A DNA stretch of 64,000 bases from an uncultured Flavobacteriaceae bacterium (GTDB lineage: Bacteria > Bacteroidota > Bacteroidia > Flavobacteriales > Flavobacteriaceae), in assembly GCA_947500585.1 (NCBI GenBank), contig CANMSN010000007.1:102330-166329 (forward strand), in the 5' to 3' direction. The position numbers and the translations under genes were made by a program. A model generated the notes under the pieces. That model ran no database searches. It worked only from the letters and a program-made list of their open reading frames with translations, and was not told the origin of the DNA. Position 1 is the stretch's first letter, and each line of letters starts with the position of its first letter. This document shows positions 47,226 through 56,428 of the stretch, piece by piece.

Positions 47226-48332
47226 ATGAATAAACCAGTCGTAAATCTGAGTAATCGCCTCATGTCCATTGATGTTTTAAGAGGTTTTGATATGCTAATG
47301 ATTATTTTTGCTGATCGTTTTTTTGCACATCTACATGAAGCAGCTCAAACAAAAACGTCAGGTTTTTTTGCCACACAGTTTGAACATCCAGAGTGGTTTG
47401 GTTTTCATTTTTATGATATTATTATGCCTCTTTTCCTATTTCTAGTAGGGGTCGTTATTCCATTTTCAATGGAAAGACGAGTAAAAGAAATAGATAATAA
47501 ACTTAAGCTCTATCCTCACATCATAAAACGTTTTATTATTCTATTTATATTAGGTTGGATTGTACAAGGAAATTTGCTGGCGTTAGATATTAGTAAATTT
47601 CAAATATTTAGTAATACACTTCAAGCCATTGCGGTTGGATATCTTTTTTCATGTGCAGCTTACATTCATTTGAATAAACAAGTTAGATATGTACTTTTTG
47701 GTATGTGTCTCTTAATTTATGGGCTGCTTTTAGAGTTTGCTAATGTTCCTGAGGTTGGTAATAGTGAATTATTACCGGATAAAAATATAGCTTTATATAT
47801 AGATCATTATGTTTTTGGTCGTTTTGATGATGGTTACCAATACACGTGGCTGTTATCTGGATTTGGTTTTATTGCAACCACACTTTCAGGTTTGTTTGCT
47901 GGTGAAATGCTTCGTTCTAAACTACCAAGAGAAAAAACAGCTCGAAACATTCTTTTAATCGGAATTGGATTTATAGTAGTTGGATTGATTCTTAATACAT
48001 TCCACCCAAGTGTAAAGAAAATCTGGAATAGTACATTTGTGCTACTTTCATCAGGAATATGTTTTGCACTATTGGCATTATTTTATTGGATTATAGATGT
48101 AAAGGGCTATACAAAATGGGGTTTTCCATTAAAAGTTATTGGTATAAACGCTATTACGGCTTATGTGATTTCTCATGTTATAGATTTTCCTGAAGTTTCA
48201 AAATATTTACTTTTTGGTTTCGAACAATATTTAGGAACTTATTACAATGCTTTTACCATAATTGGTGGTTTTGGAATTATCTATCTTTTACTCTGGTATA
48301 TGAATAAAAATAGAACATATATTAAAATTTAG
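47226..48332 (+). CDS. NagX/HGSNAT-like membrane protein (DUF5009)
   Basis: 368 residues with about ten membrane helices. RLMSIDVLRGFDMLMIIFAD, then WFGFHFYDIIMPLFLFLVGV and IPFSMERR are the signature of the family of heparan-alpha-glucosaminide N-acetyltransferase. Bacterial members (NagX-like) sit in amino-sugar operons. The human enzyme acetylates terminal glucosamine across a membrane. Here a role in acetylating or handling GalN/GlcN units at the inner membrane is plausible but unproven. Confidence 0.72.
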   Translation: MNKPVVNLSNRLMSIDVLRGFDMLMIIFADRFFAHLHEAAQTKTSGFFATQFEHPEWFGFHFYDIIMPLFLFLVGVVIPFSMERRVKEIDNKLKLYPHIIKRFIILFILGWIVQGNLLALDISKFQIFSNTLQAIAVGYLFSCAAYIHLNKQVRYVLFGMCLLIYGLLLEFANVPEVGNSELLPDKNIALYIDHYVFGRFDDGYQYTWLLSGFGFIATTLSGLFAGEMLRSKLPREKTARNILLIGIGFIVVGLILNTFHPSVKKIWNSTFVLLSSGICFALLALFYWIIDVKGYTKWGFPLKVIGINAITAYVISHVIDFPEVSKYLLFGFEQYLGTYYNAFTIIGGFGIIYLLLWYMNKNRTYIKI

Positions 48333-48352
48333 CGTTTTAATAAGAAAAGGTT

Positions 48353-49639
48353 ATGAAAAAAATAGGAATTATAGTTTTAAGTTTTTGTTGTTTCCTTATT
48401 GCTTGTGGAGGGGGAAATGATGGAAGCGATGACATTATTACAGATGATGATCCAATTGTTGAAGATCCAATTTTAAATGAAGGCGGCGTTTCAGAAATTA
48501 CAAATGTGCAACCCATGACAGGTATTGTAGTTTGGGATGGCAATGCTAATGCTAGTTCAGGAGCCCATACTTTAGAGTACTCATATATGCTTTATGATGA
48601 AGTTGTTTCTGAAAAAGGCGTTTATAATTGGACAGTTGTTGAAGATAAGTTAAATGATATAGCATCAAGAAATCATCAAGCTATATTAAGGTTTAGGTAT
48701 ACCTATGTTGGTCAATTAACATCGGTACCGCAATACATAAAAGATTTGACAGATTATAGTGAAACTATGGGACTAAGTGAAGGTAAAGAAACTTGGTTTC
48801 CAGATTGGTCACATCAAGAATTAAAAGATTTTACTTTAGAGTTTTATGAGAAATTTGCTGAAAAATATGACAATGATAATAGAATAGCGTTTCTTCAAAC
48901 AGGCTTTGGCTTATGGGCAGAATATCATATTTATGATGGTCCTTTTGTTTTAGGAAAAACTTTTCCATCAAAAGATTTTCAAACCACTTTTTTAAATAAG
49001 CTAGATAACGTTTTTACTAATTTGCATTGGTCTGTTTCAATTGATGCAGAAGATACCTATGTGTCTCCTTTAAAAACAAATACATCATTATTAAACCTTT
49101 CATTTGGATTGTTTGACGATTCATTTATGAGTGAAGAACATGGAAGTTTTAACGAACCCCGATTTACTTTTTTTGGTGCAAACAGATACCAAACTTCTCC
49201 TGTTGGTGGCGAGTTTAATTACTACACAACTTTTGATCAGCAAAATGTATTATCACCAAATGGTGCTCATGGAGAATCATACGAGTCGTTCGCAAGTAGA
49301 TTTCATGTGTCTTACATGATTGGGAATGATCAATACAAATATCAAACTTTAGCTCGTATAAAGGAGGCAAGCCTCAATACAGGCTATAAATTTGAAGTAA
49401 TAAAATTTGAAAAAACTAATGGTAAATCATTATTAACTGTAAAAAATATAGGAATAGCACCTATTTACTACGATGCTTACTTTTCAATTAACGAAAATAA
49501 ATCTACAACATCACTTAAAACTTTGATGCCAAATCAAGAAAGTGTATTTACCATAAATTATGATGGTGATGAAGACTTAATTATAACCTGTAATAGATTA
49601 TTAAGTGGACAAATTATAGATTTTAAAAAATCTTATTAA
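48353..49639 (+). CDS. DUF4832-like surface lipoprotein, putative glycoside hydrolase
   Basis: 428 residues. The lipobox CCFLIAC is followed by GGGNDGSDD, an acidic surface-export tag. A barrel-like body contains GIVVWDGN, LEYSYMLYDEVVSEKGVYNW, HQAILRFRYTYVG, IAFLQTGFGLWAEYHIYDG (a conserved E as in the 42280 protein's GSWGEWH) and WSVSIDAEDTY. The last ~110 residues form a beta-sandwich (FEKTNGKSLLTVKNIGIAPI). It looks like a distant relative of the protein at 42280. It is the last complete gene of the SusC operon. Confidence 0.55.
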   Translation: MKKIGIIVLSFCCFLIACGGGNDGSDDIITDDDPIVEDPILNEGGVSEITNVQPMTGIVVWDGNANASSGAHTLEYSYMLYDEVVSEKGVYNWTVVEDKLNDIASRNHQAILRFRYTYVGQLTSVPQYIKDLTDYSETMGLSEGKETWFPDWSHQELKDFTLEFYEKFAEKYDNDNRIAFLQTGFGLWAEYHIYDGPFVLGKTFPSKDFQTTFLNKLDNVFTNLHWSVSIDAEDTYVSPLKTNTSLLNLSFGLFDDSFMSEEHGSFNEPRFTFFGANRYQTSPVGGEFNYYTTFDQQNVLSPNGAHGESYESFASRFHVSYMIGNDQYKYQTLARIKEASLNTGYKFEVIKFEKTNGKSLLTVKNIGIAPIYYDAYFSINENKSTTSLKTLMPNQESVFTINYDGDEDLIITCNRLLSGQIIDFKKSY

Positions 49640-49701
49640 ACTAATATTTAAACCTTATCACTATTCTAAACATAAAATCTACTCCAAATTTTTGATATAA
49701 G

Positions 49702-50040
49702 ATGACTTATAAATGGTCACATAATAATAGTCTTGGTAATTTAAACACTTATAACAGATACTTAAATTGGTTGAGTGGTGAGTTTAAACTCTATCAACAA
49801 GATGAACTTAATGGATTAAAAGTATATTTTCCAAATGGATGGTTTTTAGTAAAACAAATTAAATCAAACAAAAATCAAATAGATTTTATCATTGAAGTTA
49901 GAAGTAAATGTGTGAAAACAGGTTCTAAAACATATGACGTAATTACATCTATACTAGTACATGTTAAGGCGTTTGAAACAGTTAATAAACATGAGCAATT
50001 ATCACATAAAACATTAAGAAGAATACTATCAAGTCCATAG
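49702..50040 (+). CDS. Unrecognised small protein; end read out of frame through an acs remnant
   Basis: 112 residues with no signal peptide and no family I recognise (WSHNNSLGNLNTYNRYLNWL, YFPNGWFLVKQIKSNKNQID). Its last ~16 residues are encoded by the acs remnant starting at 49991, in a different frame, so the natural C-terminus was probably lost in a rearrangement. May be a broken gene. Confidence 0.35.
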   Translation: MTYKWSHNNSLGNLNTYNRYLNWLSGEFKLYQQDELNGLKVYFPNGWFLVKQIKSNKNQIDFIIEVRSKCVKTGSKTYDVITSILVHVKAFETVNKHEQLSHKTLRRILSSP

Positions 50041-50212
50041 GAAATCTGTTAGAGAGCCCGAGAATTTTTGGGAAGAAATAGCTGAAGAACATTTCATGTG
50101 GCAAAAAAAATGGGATCATGTTTTAAGTTGGGATTTTACAAAACCCGAAGTAAAATGGTTTGAAGGTGTACAATTGAACATCACAGAAAACTGTATAAAC
50201 TTAAAGCCCTGA
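49991..50212 (+). pseudogene. acs: 5' remnant of acetyl-CoA synthetase gene
   Basis: From the ATG at 49991 the frame reads MSNYHIKH, a TAA (where a leucine TTA is expected), then EEYYQVHRKSVREPENFWEE followed by IAEEHFMWQKKWDHVLSWDF and KWFEGVQLNITENC. This is the conserved N-terminal domain of acetyl-CoA synthetase (the motif continues to DRHL in intact genes). Homology stops after ITENC and the frame ends at 50212. Only ~70 of ~650 codons remain. It marks a deletion or junction at the right edge of the island-like block. Confidence 0.85.
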
Positions 50213-50529
50213 ATGGTTTATTTTCAATTATAAACGTTTCTTGGATTTTGTAAAGTTTGGAACTGATTGAGATACTTATTTAACTTACAGTCTTCTTTGT
50301 TATTTTTACCTTTTCTATTTGGATAAAAACAATTGAAAATCTATCATTCATAATTGGGTATATTTATGTTATTAGGTTACAATTTTCTTGTTTAAGTTCA
50401 AATTATAAAACATTAAAAATCAATATTTTAAACCCTAATTGGTACGTGTTTTTATTTTTAAAGAACACGCACCGAATAACGCACCTATTTGATGCTATTA
50501 TTTGATATCAATTGAAAGTAATTAAAATG
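50213..50529. other. Gene-free interval with a partial third copy of the edge repeat
   Basis: No gene. Near 50467-50486 it contains CGCACCGAATAACGCACCT, which is also found, with small changes, inside both ~160-bp repeats (near 24177 and 50651), hinting at an additional decayed copy. Confidence 0.45.
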
Positions 50530-50563
50530 AAAAAGCCCATAAACATAAGTTTTGGGGCTTTTT
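50530..50563 (-). terminator. Terminator hairpin beside the right edge repeat
   Basis: AAAAAGCCC/GGGCTTTTT stem with a partly paired interior, T-run on both strands. It corresponds in position to the hairpin 24067-24096 beside the left repeat, i.e. behind a tRNA-like 3' end on the minus strand. Confidence 0.65.
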
Positions 50564-50574
50564 AGTTGATTTTA

Positions 50575-50734
50575 AGTGACCGGGCTGGGGTCTGAACTTT
50601 AATTTTAATCTATTGATATTCAAAAAGTTACTTTTTGCATTGTTAGAGAGCGCACCGATTAGCGCACCTAATTTTAGCATTAATTTAAAATGAACTTAAT
50701 TGAATATAAATTTATACAAAACATTCAATAAAAT
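50575..50734. repeat. Right copy of the ~160-bp direct repeat with tRNA-like 3' end
   Basis: Begins AGTGACCGGGCTGGGGTCTG and follows the left copy (24099-24259) closely to CATTCAATAAAAT. Same orientation, about 87% identity by eye. No integrase gene lies next to it. Confidence 0.75.
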
Positions 50735-50938
50735 AACATAGTATAATTTTTTTTATAAACTATTTGGGCTCTGTTCTATTAAATGAAAAGGTTATATTTT
50801 AAAAAAAGGGAATCTAATTTTAAGAAGTAAGGTTGAAGAAAGTTTTAAACGTTGAAGATGTAGATTTTAGCTATGTGATTAAATACACTCATCACAATTC
50901 AATATAGAAACCTTTTCTAATTTGGAATAGTAAGATTT

Positions 50939-51538
50939 CTAAAGAATAGTACTTACTTTATTTTTTCCAAACAATAAAAATAGAATTCCATTCATCTTAT
51001 CGCCTACTTTTTTACGAAGCATAGAAAAAGCTTTTGTTATTTGGGCTTCAACTGTCTTAATAGAAACATTTAAATAATCTGCAATTTCAATATTAGTTAA
51101 ACCTTCTTGTTTGCTTAATAAAAATGTCTGTTTACATTTAGGAGGAAGGTTTTGTATTTCATCTTTAACTAAAGAAATTAATCGCTCTAATGCAGAATTA
51201 TCATCATCGTTAATTACAGTGTCTAAAGCTTCAATATACTTTTTTTCTAGAGCCACAGCCGATTTTTCTTTACGATATAAATCAATAAACTCGTTATAAA
51301 CTAATTTATATAGAAAGCCCTGTATACTAAAATCATCTTTAAGTTTATCCCGTTTTTGCCATACTCTTATAAATACATTTTGAACAATATCTTCGGCATT
51401 ACTATGGTCGTTAGACAAACTAAAAGCATATGTACATAGTTTTTGATGATATGTATCCACTAAAAAAGTATAAGCATCTGTATTGCCACTTTTTAAGGCT
51501 TGAATTAATATTGCATTATTTTTTGAAAAAATAGACAT
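50939..51538 (-). CDS. ECF RNA polymerase sigma factor (FecI-like)
   Basis: 199 residues. Region 2 includes SNDHSNAEDIVQNVFIRVWQ (about residue 45) and region 4 QEGLTNIEIADYLNVSIKTV with EAQITKAFSMLRKKV. It is divergent from the FecR gene with 93 bp between. In this system an outer-membrane SusC with an STN domain signals through FecR to free the sigma factor, which then activates the susCD operon. Confidence 0.9.
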   Translation of the reverse strand: MSIFSKNNAILIQALKSGNTDAYTFLVDTYHQKLCTYAFSLSNDHSNAEDIVQNVFIRVWQKRDKLKDDFSIQGFLYKLVYNEFIDLYRKEKSAVALEKKYIEALDTVINDDDNSALERLISLVKDEIQNLPPKCKQTFLLSKQEGLTNIEIADYLNVSIKTVEAQITKAFSMLRKKVGDKMNGILFLLFGKNKVSTIL

Positions 51539-51631
51539 TTAGTAAATTTTATTCTACAAATTTAATAAAATGTTGATAAAAAGTTAGGGTATTATAAAAT
51601 AGCTTCGTTATAATATAAAGATATAGTTAAA

Positions 51632-52792
51632 ATGATTCCCCAAGAAACAGAAAAATACATAGTTAAATACCTTACTAATCAAGCCACTTTAAGCGAGTTA
51701 GATGAGCTAGCATTATGGCTTGAAAAACCAACGAATGAAAAGATATTTTTAAATTACATTAAGACTAACTATGCGATTAATTATAACATGAAAAAATTTG
51801 ACATAAACCGTTCTAAAAAGGAACTTCTTGACTACATCAATAAAGAAAACAAACAATGCCAATTGCAAAAGCGTCAACAGATATTCAAATATGTTGTTGC
51901 AGCTGCAATAGTACTTTTTATCTCATTGACTTTCATTTTTAATAAAGATAACACTGAAATTAGTAAGCCAATAATAGTAAATAACAATATTAAAACAGGA
52001 AAGGATAAAGCTGTTTTAACTCTAGAAAATGGCACAGACATACCTATTGAAAATGGACAAATAAATATTAGAGAAAATATTACTAGTAATGGTAAAGAGT
52101 TAATTTATAATACCCAGAAATCTAATCAAACAGAAATAATATATAATTATCTAACCATTCCTAGAGGTGGGCAGTATTTTGTAAAACTATCTGATGGAAC
52201 TCGAGTGTGGCTCAATTCAGAGTCTAAACTTAAATATCCTATAAGCTTTATAGTGGGAGAGGTTAGACAAGTTGAATTGGTTTACGGCGAAGCTTATTTT
52301 GATGTATCGCCAAGTGAAAATCATAATGGAATGTCATTTAAGGTGAACCATGATAAACAAGAAGTTGAAGTGTTAGGAACTGAATTTAACATAAAAGCTT
52401 ATAAGGATGAAACTAATATTTATACAACATTGGTAGAAGGTAAAGTATTGGTTAGTAATGAAATGGTAAAGCAAAATTTATTACCAAATGAACAGTCAAA
52501 TATAAGTCGTTATAATAGAGATATAGCGGTAAATACTGTAGATGTATATAAAGAAATAGCATGGAAAGAAGGTGTTTTTAGTTTTAGAAGAAAATCTTTA
52601 GGTGAAATCATGAAAGTGCTATCTCGATGGTATGATATAGATGTTGTATTTGCAAAGGAGAATCTTGAAAACCAAAGATTTAATGGCACACTAGGTAAAA
52701 ATCAAAGTATTGTAGATATTTTATCTGCAATAAAAAACACCAATATTATTGGCAACTATGAAATAAACAATAGAACAGTAATTCTAAAGTAA
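51632..52792 (+). CDS. FecR-family anti-sigma factor
   Basis: 386 residues. The N-terminal cytoplasmic domain is about residues 1-85, one membrane helix follows (YVVAAAIVLFISLTFIF), then a periplasmic FecR domain: LTIPRGGQYFVKLSDGTRVW, LNSESKLKYP, VEVLGTEFNIKAYKDE. The C-terminal domain is LGEIMKVLSRWYDIDVVF through NTNIIGNYEINNRTV. It should hold the sigma factor inactive until the downstream SusC binds ligand. Confidence 0.9.
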   Translation: MIPQETEKYIVKYLTNQATLSELDELALWLEKPTNEKIFLNYIKTNYAINYNMKKFDINRSKKELLDYINKENKQCQLQKRQQIFKYVVAAAIVLFISLTFIFNKDNTEISKPIIVNNNIKTGKDKAVLTLENGTDIPIENGQINIRENITSNGKELIYNTQKSNQTEIIYNYLTIPRGGQYFVKLSDGTRVWLNSESKLKYPISFIVGEVRQVELVYGEAYFDVSPSENHNGMSFKVNHDKQEVEVLGTEFNIKAYKDETNIYTTLVEGKVLVSNEMVKQNLLPNEQSNISRYNRDIAVNTVDVYKEIAWKEGVFSFRRKSLGEIMKVLSRWYDIDVVFAKENLENQRFNGTLGKNQSIVDILSAIKNTNIIGNYEINNRTVILK

Positions 52793-52947
52793 ATTAACTA
52801 AAAAACAGAAATAAAAGCCTATGAAATAAAACAATTAAGAAAAGTAAAAGGAGGAAAATAGTTTCTACCTGGACAGTTTCAGACTATATCCCCCTTTGTA
52901 TGTATTAATTAATTAAAAAGTTTAACTAACTAATAACAATCAAATTT

Positions 52948-55900
52948 ATGAAAATTAAATTAACCAAAAGTCTTTTTAATCTCAGAAAAGACGCCTTAAT
53001 GCTCATTATGCGAACATTTATATTCTTGTTTTGTACAACAGTATTTAGTTTAACTCCCTCTGACTTGTTCTCTCAAAATTCAAAAATTGTGATTGATGAG
53101 GATAAGAAAATAAGTGTGGATGAGGTCTTCGATATTATTGATAGGCAAACCGATTATAGGTTTATTTATCACGAAGATTTATTCAAAGATTCTCCTAAAG
53201 TAGAACTCAAAAAAGGAAGGATAAGTCTTAATAGATTATTACTTAAAAGCTTACTTTTAGAAAAGCTCAATATTATACTTACCGAGAATAATACCATTCT
53301 AATAAAAGAAAAAACAAGAAACGATAAGCGCTTACAAAGAGAAGTTTCTGGTACAGTTATAGATCAAAATGGTGTTTCACTGCCAGGAGTTGCTATCAGA
53401 ATTAAAGGGACAACCAAGGGTACAGCATCAGATTTTGATGGAAGCTATTCCATTACGGTGCCAAATCCAGAAAATGTTTTAGTGTTTTCTTTTTTGGGTT
53501 TTGAAACACAAGAAATTGTGGTAAGGAATCAAGCAGTTATTAATATTCAATTAGAAGAATCAGCTACTGGATTGGAAGAAGCAGTAGTTGTAGCCTACGG
53601 AAAAATAAAACGAGAAACATTAACGGGATCTGTTAGTGTTGTAGATGTTGAAAGTATTGCAAATCAAGGAACTATAATAAACATAGATCAAGCATTACAA
53701 GGGCAAGTAGCAGGTGTTCAGGTAAGCAGTCCTACAGCAAGACCAGGTGCTGCTTCAAGGGTGCGAATTAGAGGGAGTTCTTCTATTTTAGGAACGAACC
53801 AACCACTATATGTTATAGATGGTGTGCCTATAGAACCATCAAGTGAAGTTCCTGGGTTTAGTGGTTTTATAGACGGGGCTAGTAGCATTAATGAAACACC
53901 TTTTCAAAATGAAGGTGTAAATAATGATTTAGGATTTATAGATTTTAATAATATTGAAAGCATTACTATTCTTAAAGACGCATCAGCTACAGCTATATAT
54001 GGTTCTAGAGCAGCAGCTGGTGTTGTTGTTGTTACAACGAAAAAAGGGACTAGGTCAACGAAACCTCAATTTGAATTTTTAGTCACTGAAAGTACAAATT
54101 TTACTCAAAGATTAGATGTTCTTAATTCCAGTCAATATCAACAAATCTATAAAGAGGCTATAGAAAACTATCAAAATTCAGGTGGCACTGTTCCAAGTAA
54201 TGACTTCTTTGCTCAAGGTATTCTTGCGGGTACAGAGGTTGATGAAAGTATAAACATAGATTGGCAACGATTAGTGTCAAAGAATTCAACGTCTACCAGA
54301 AATTACGCTTTTAATGTAAGAGGTGCTAGTGAAAAAGGTTCCTATTATTCATCATTAGGCTTACAAAAAAATGAAGGTGCTATAGACGGCGATAAATTAA
54401 CACGGTATGCCTTTAGTTTAAATTTAAGACAAAATCTAAAAGATAATCTACAATTTTTTAGCAATATAAGTATAAGTAGAATAGAAAACAATTTTGCACT
54501 AAGCTCGCCGTATGAAGCACCGTTTATTAGACCTGACAAAGAGCCTTATGATGAGGATGGAGTTCCTTTAAGACTAATAGGAGATGTTACTAATCCTATT
54601 GCAGAACTAGAAAGTAGACAAGATGTAGAAGACCTTTCCTTACTAGCTAGTGTAGGGCTAGAGTTTGAACCCATAAAAAATATGTTCATAAAATCTACTG
54701 GATTATTGCAATATATTGATCGGGAAAGTTATTCTTTCTATCCAAGTTTTGTAAGAACTACTGGCATTTCTAGAGGCAGTCTTGTAAGTTCAAAAACAAT
54801 TAACCCTTCAATAGAAACCACAATAACTTACGATTTTTCACTTCAGAATAAACATAATTTCAATGTCCTAGTAGGGAACACATACCAAAATAATAATTCG
54901 GAAACCACAAATGCTTTTGGAGAAAATTTTCCTAATGATTATACACTAACCAGTATAAATTATGCAAGTGAAAACCTTTCCAATCAATTGGCTATTACTA
55001 AAAGTAACCTTATTTCGTTCTTTTCAAGACTGCAGTATGATTATGATAACAAATATTTATTAAGTGTCACTGCTAGAACTGACGGGTCTTCTAAATTTGG
55101 AGCTAACAAACGTTGGGCTTCATTTCCTTCTGTTGGTATAGGTTGGAATATTCATAGAGAAAAGTTTGCTGAGAATATATCATGGCTAAACTTTTTAAAA
55201 CTGAGGTCTAGCTATGGGCAGTCTGGTAATGTAACATTCGATCCTAATCAATCTTTCAGTTTATTTGGAGCACTAAATGGAACACTTGGTATTTATGATG
55301 GTAATATTGGCGTGGTGCCATTACGTATTGGAAACCCCGATTTGAAATGGGAAGTGACAACTCAAAAAGACTTTGGAATTGAATTTGCTGTTTTTAATAA
55401 TAGAGTGAAAGGAGAAATTGGTTATTACCAAAAAGATACTAAAGATGTTTTGTTTCAAACTGAATTACCAACATCTGTAGGTATTGGAACCATAATCGCT
55501 AATATAGGTGATACACAAAACAGAGGTTTTGAGTTATCTCTCGATTTTAATATTATAAATGCCAAAGACTTAAAATGGAATTTACGCTTAAATGCAGCTA
55601 CAGCTAAAAGTAAAGTAACGCGTTTAAATACTACATATAAGAATGAATTTGGACATGTAAATCTTGGGGGACTATATTTGATAGAAGGACAATCGTTAGG
55701 ACTAATAAGAGGTCACGTTGCAGAAGGTATTTTTCAAACACGTGAAGAAATAGAAGCATTGAATGCTAATGGCCCTAGTGGATTTTATCAATACAGTGAT
55801 ACTGATGTTGGAGATATAAAATATGCTGATTTAGATGGTGATGGAGAAGTAGATCCATCAACTCTTTCAGGACCAGATGTTACAAATATTGGCAATATCG

Positions 55901-56418
55901 AACCTGACTTTTTTGGAGGGATCAATTCTACCTTAAATTATAAAGGGTTTTCTTTAAATGTATTTGCAAACTATAGTGTTGGTAATGATATTTATTGGAA
56001 AGCAGCTGAAAACACTTTTAGTTTTACTTCATTAAACGATCAAAACAATAAGTTAATAGATATATTAGATAGATGGACTCCTGATAATATAGATTCTAAA
56101 TATCCAAGAGCTGTATATAGAACTAATTTAGGAGGAAGTAATCGAAACAATAGACAATCTAGTCTTTACTCCGAAAAAGGTGATTATTTAAGAATAAAAA
56201 CAATTACGCTAACCTACAGTTTACCCAAGGAGCTACTAAAAAAAATAAACCTTCAAGGGTTATCGCTCTACGTTACTGGTACTAATTTATTCACGTTTAC
56301 AAAATACCCAGGAGCTGATCCAGAATTTGCAAATGTTTCTAGTTTTCGAACTCCTGTAGACAATAATAATTACCCCACATCAAAACAGTTTATTACTGGA
56401 ATGAGATTAACTTTTTAA
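52948..56418 (+). CDS. SusC-like TonB-dependent transducer with STN domain
   Basis: 1156 residues. After the signal region (MRTFIFLFCTTVFSLTPSDL) comes an STN/secretin-like domain (ISVDEVFDIIDRQTDYRFIY, about residues 50-125). It is followed by a carboxypeptidase-D-like domain (VSGTVIDQNGVSLPGVAIRI), the plug (LYVIDGVPIEPSSEVPGF, ILKDASATAIYGSRAAAG) and the barrel ending in KQFITGMRLTF. The STN domain makes it a signal transducer to FecR. Substrate unknown. Confidence 0.92.
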   Translation: MKIKLTKSLFNLRKDALMLIMRTFIFLFCTTVFSLTPSDLFSQNSKIVIDEDKKISVDEVFDIIDRQTDYRFIYHEDLFKDSPKVELKKGRISLNRLLLKSLLLEKLNIILTENNTILIKEKTRNDKRLQREVSGTVIDQNGVSLPGVAIRIKGTTKGTASDFDGSYSITVPNPENVLVFSFLGFETQEIVVRNQAVINIQLEESATGLEEAVVVAYGKIKRETLTGSVSVVDVESIANQGTIINIDQALQGQVAGVQVSSPTARPGAASRVRIRGSSSILGTNQPLYVIDGVPIEPSSEVPGFSGFIDGASSINETPFQNEGVNNDLGFIDFNNIESITILKDASATAIYGSRAAAGVVVVTTKKGTRSTKPQFEFLVTESTNFTQRLDVLNSSQYQQIYKEAIENYQNSGGTVPSNDFFAQGILAGTEVDESINIDWQRLVSKNSTSTRNYAFNVRGASEKGSYYSSLGLQKNEGAIDGDKLTRYAFSLNLRQNLKDNLQFFSNISISRIENNFALSSPYEAPFIRPDKEPYDEDGVPLRLIGDVTNPIAELESRQDVEDLSLLASVGLEFEPIKNMFIKSTGLLQYIDRESYSFYPSFVRTTGISRGSLVSSKTINPSIETTITYDFSLQNKHNFNVLVGNTYQNNNSETTNAFGENFPNDYTLTSINYASENLSNQLAITKSNLISFFSRLQYDYDNKYLLSVTARTDGSSKFGANKRWASFPSVGIGWNIHREKFAENISWLNFLKLRSSYGQSGNVTFDPNQSFSLFGALNGTLGIYDGNIGVVPLRIGNPDLKWEVTTQKDFGIEFAVFNNRVKGEIGYYQKDTKDVLFQTELPTSVGIGTIIANIGDTQNRGFELSLDFNIINAKDLKWNLRLNAATAKSKVTRLNTTYKNEFGHVNLGGLYLIEGQSLGLIRGHVAEGIFQTREEIEALNANGPSGFYQYSDTDVGDIKYADLDGDGEVDPSTLSGPDVTNIGNIEPDFFGGINSTLNYKGFSLNVFANYSVGNDIYWKAAENTFSFTSLNDQNNKLIDILDRWTPDNIDSKYPRAVYRTNLGGSNRNNRQSSLYSEKGDYLRIKTITLTYSLPKELLKKINLQGLSLYVTGTNLFTFTKYPGADPEFANVSSFRTPVDNNNYPTSKQFITGMRLTF

Positions 56419-56428
56419 AAAAATAATT

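Noticed and set aside
24099..50734. The two edge repeats as attL/attR of a recent mobile element
   Set aside because: They differ at about one base in eight and no integrase or transfer gene lies between them; only an old remnant is defensible.
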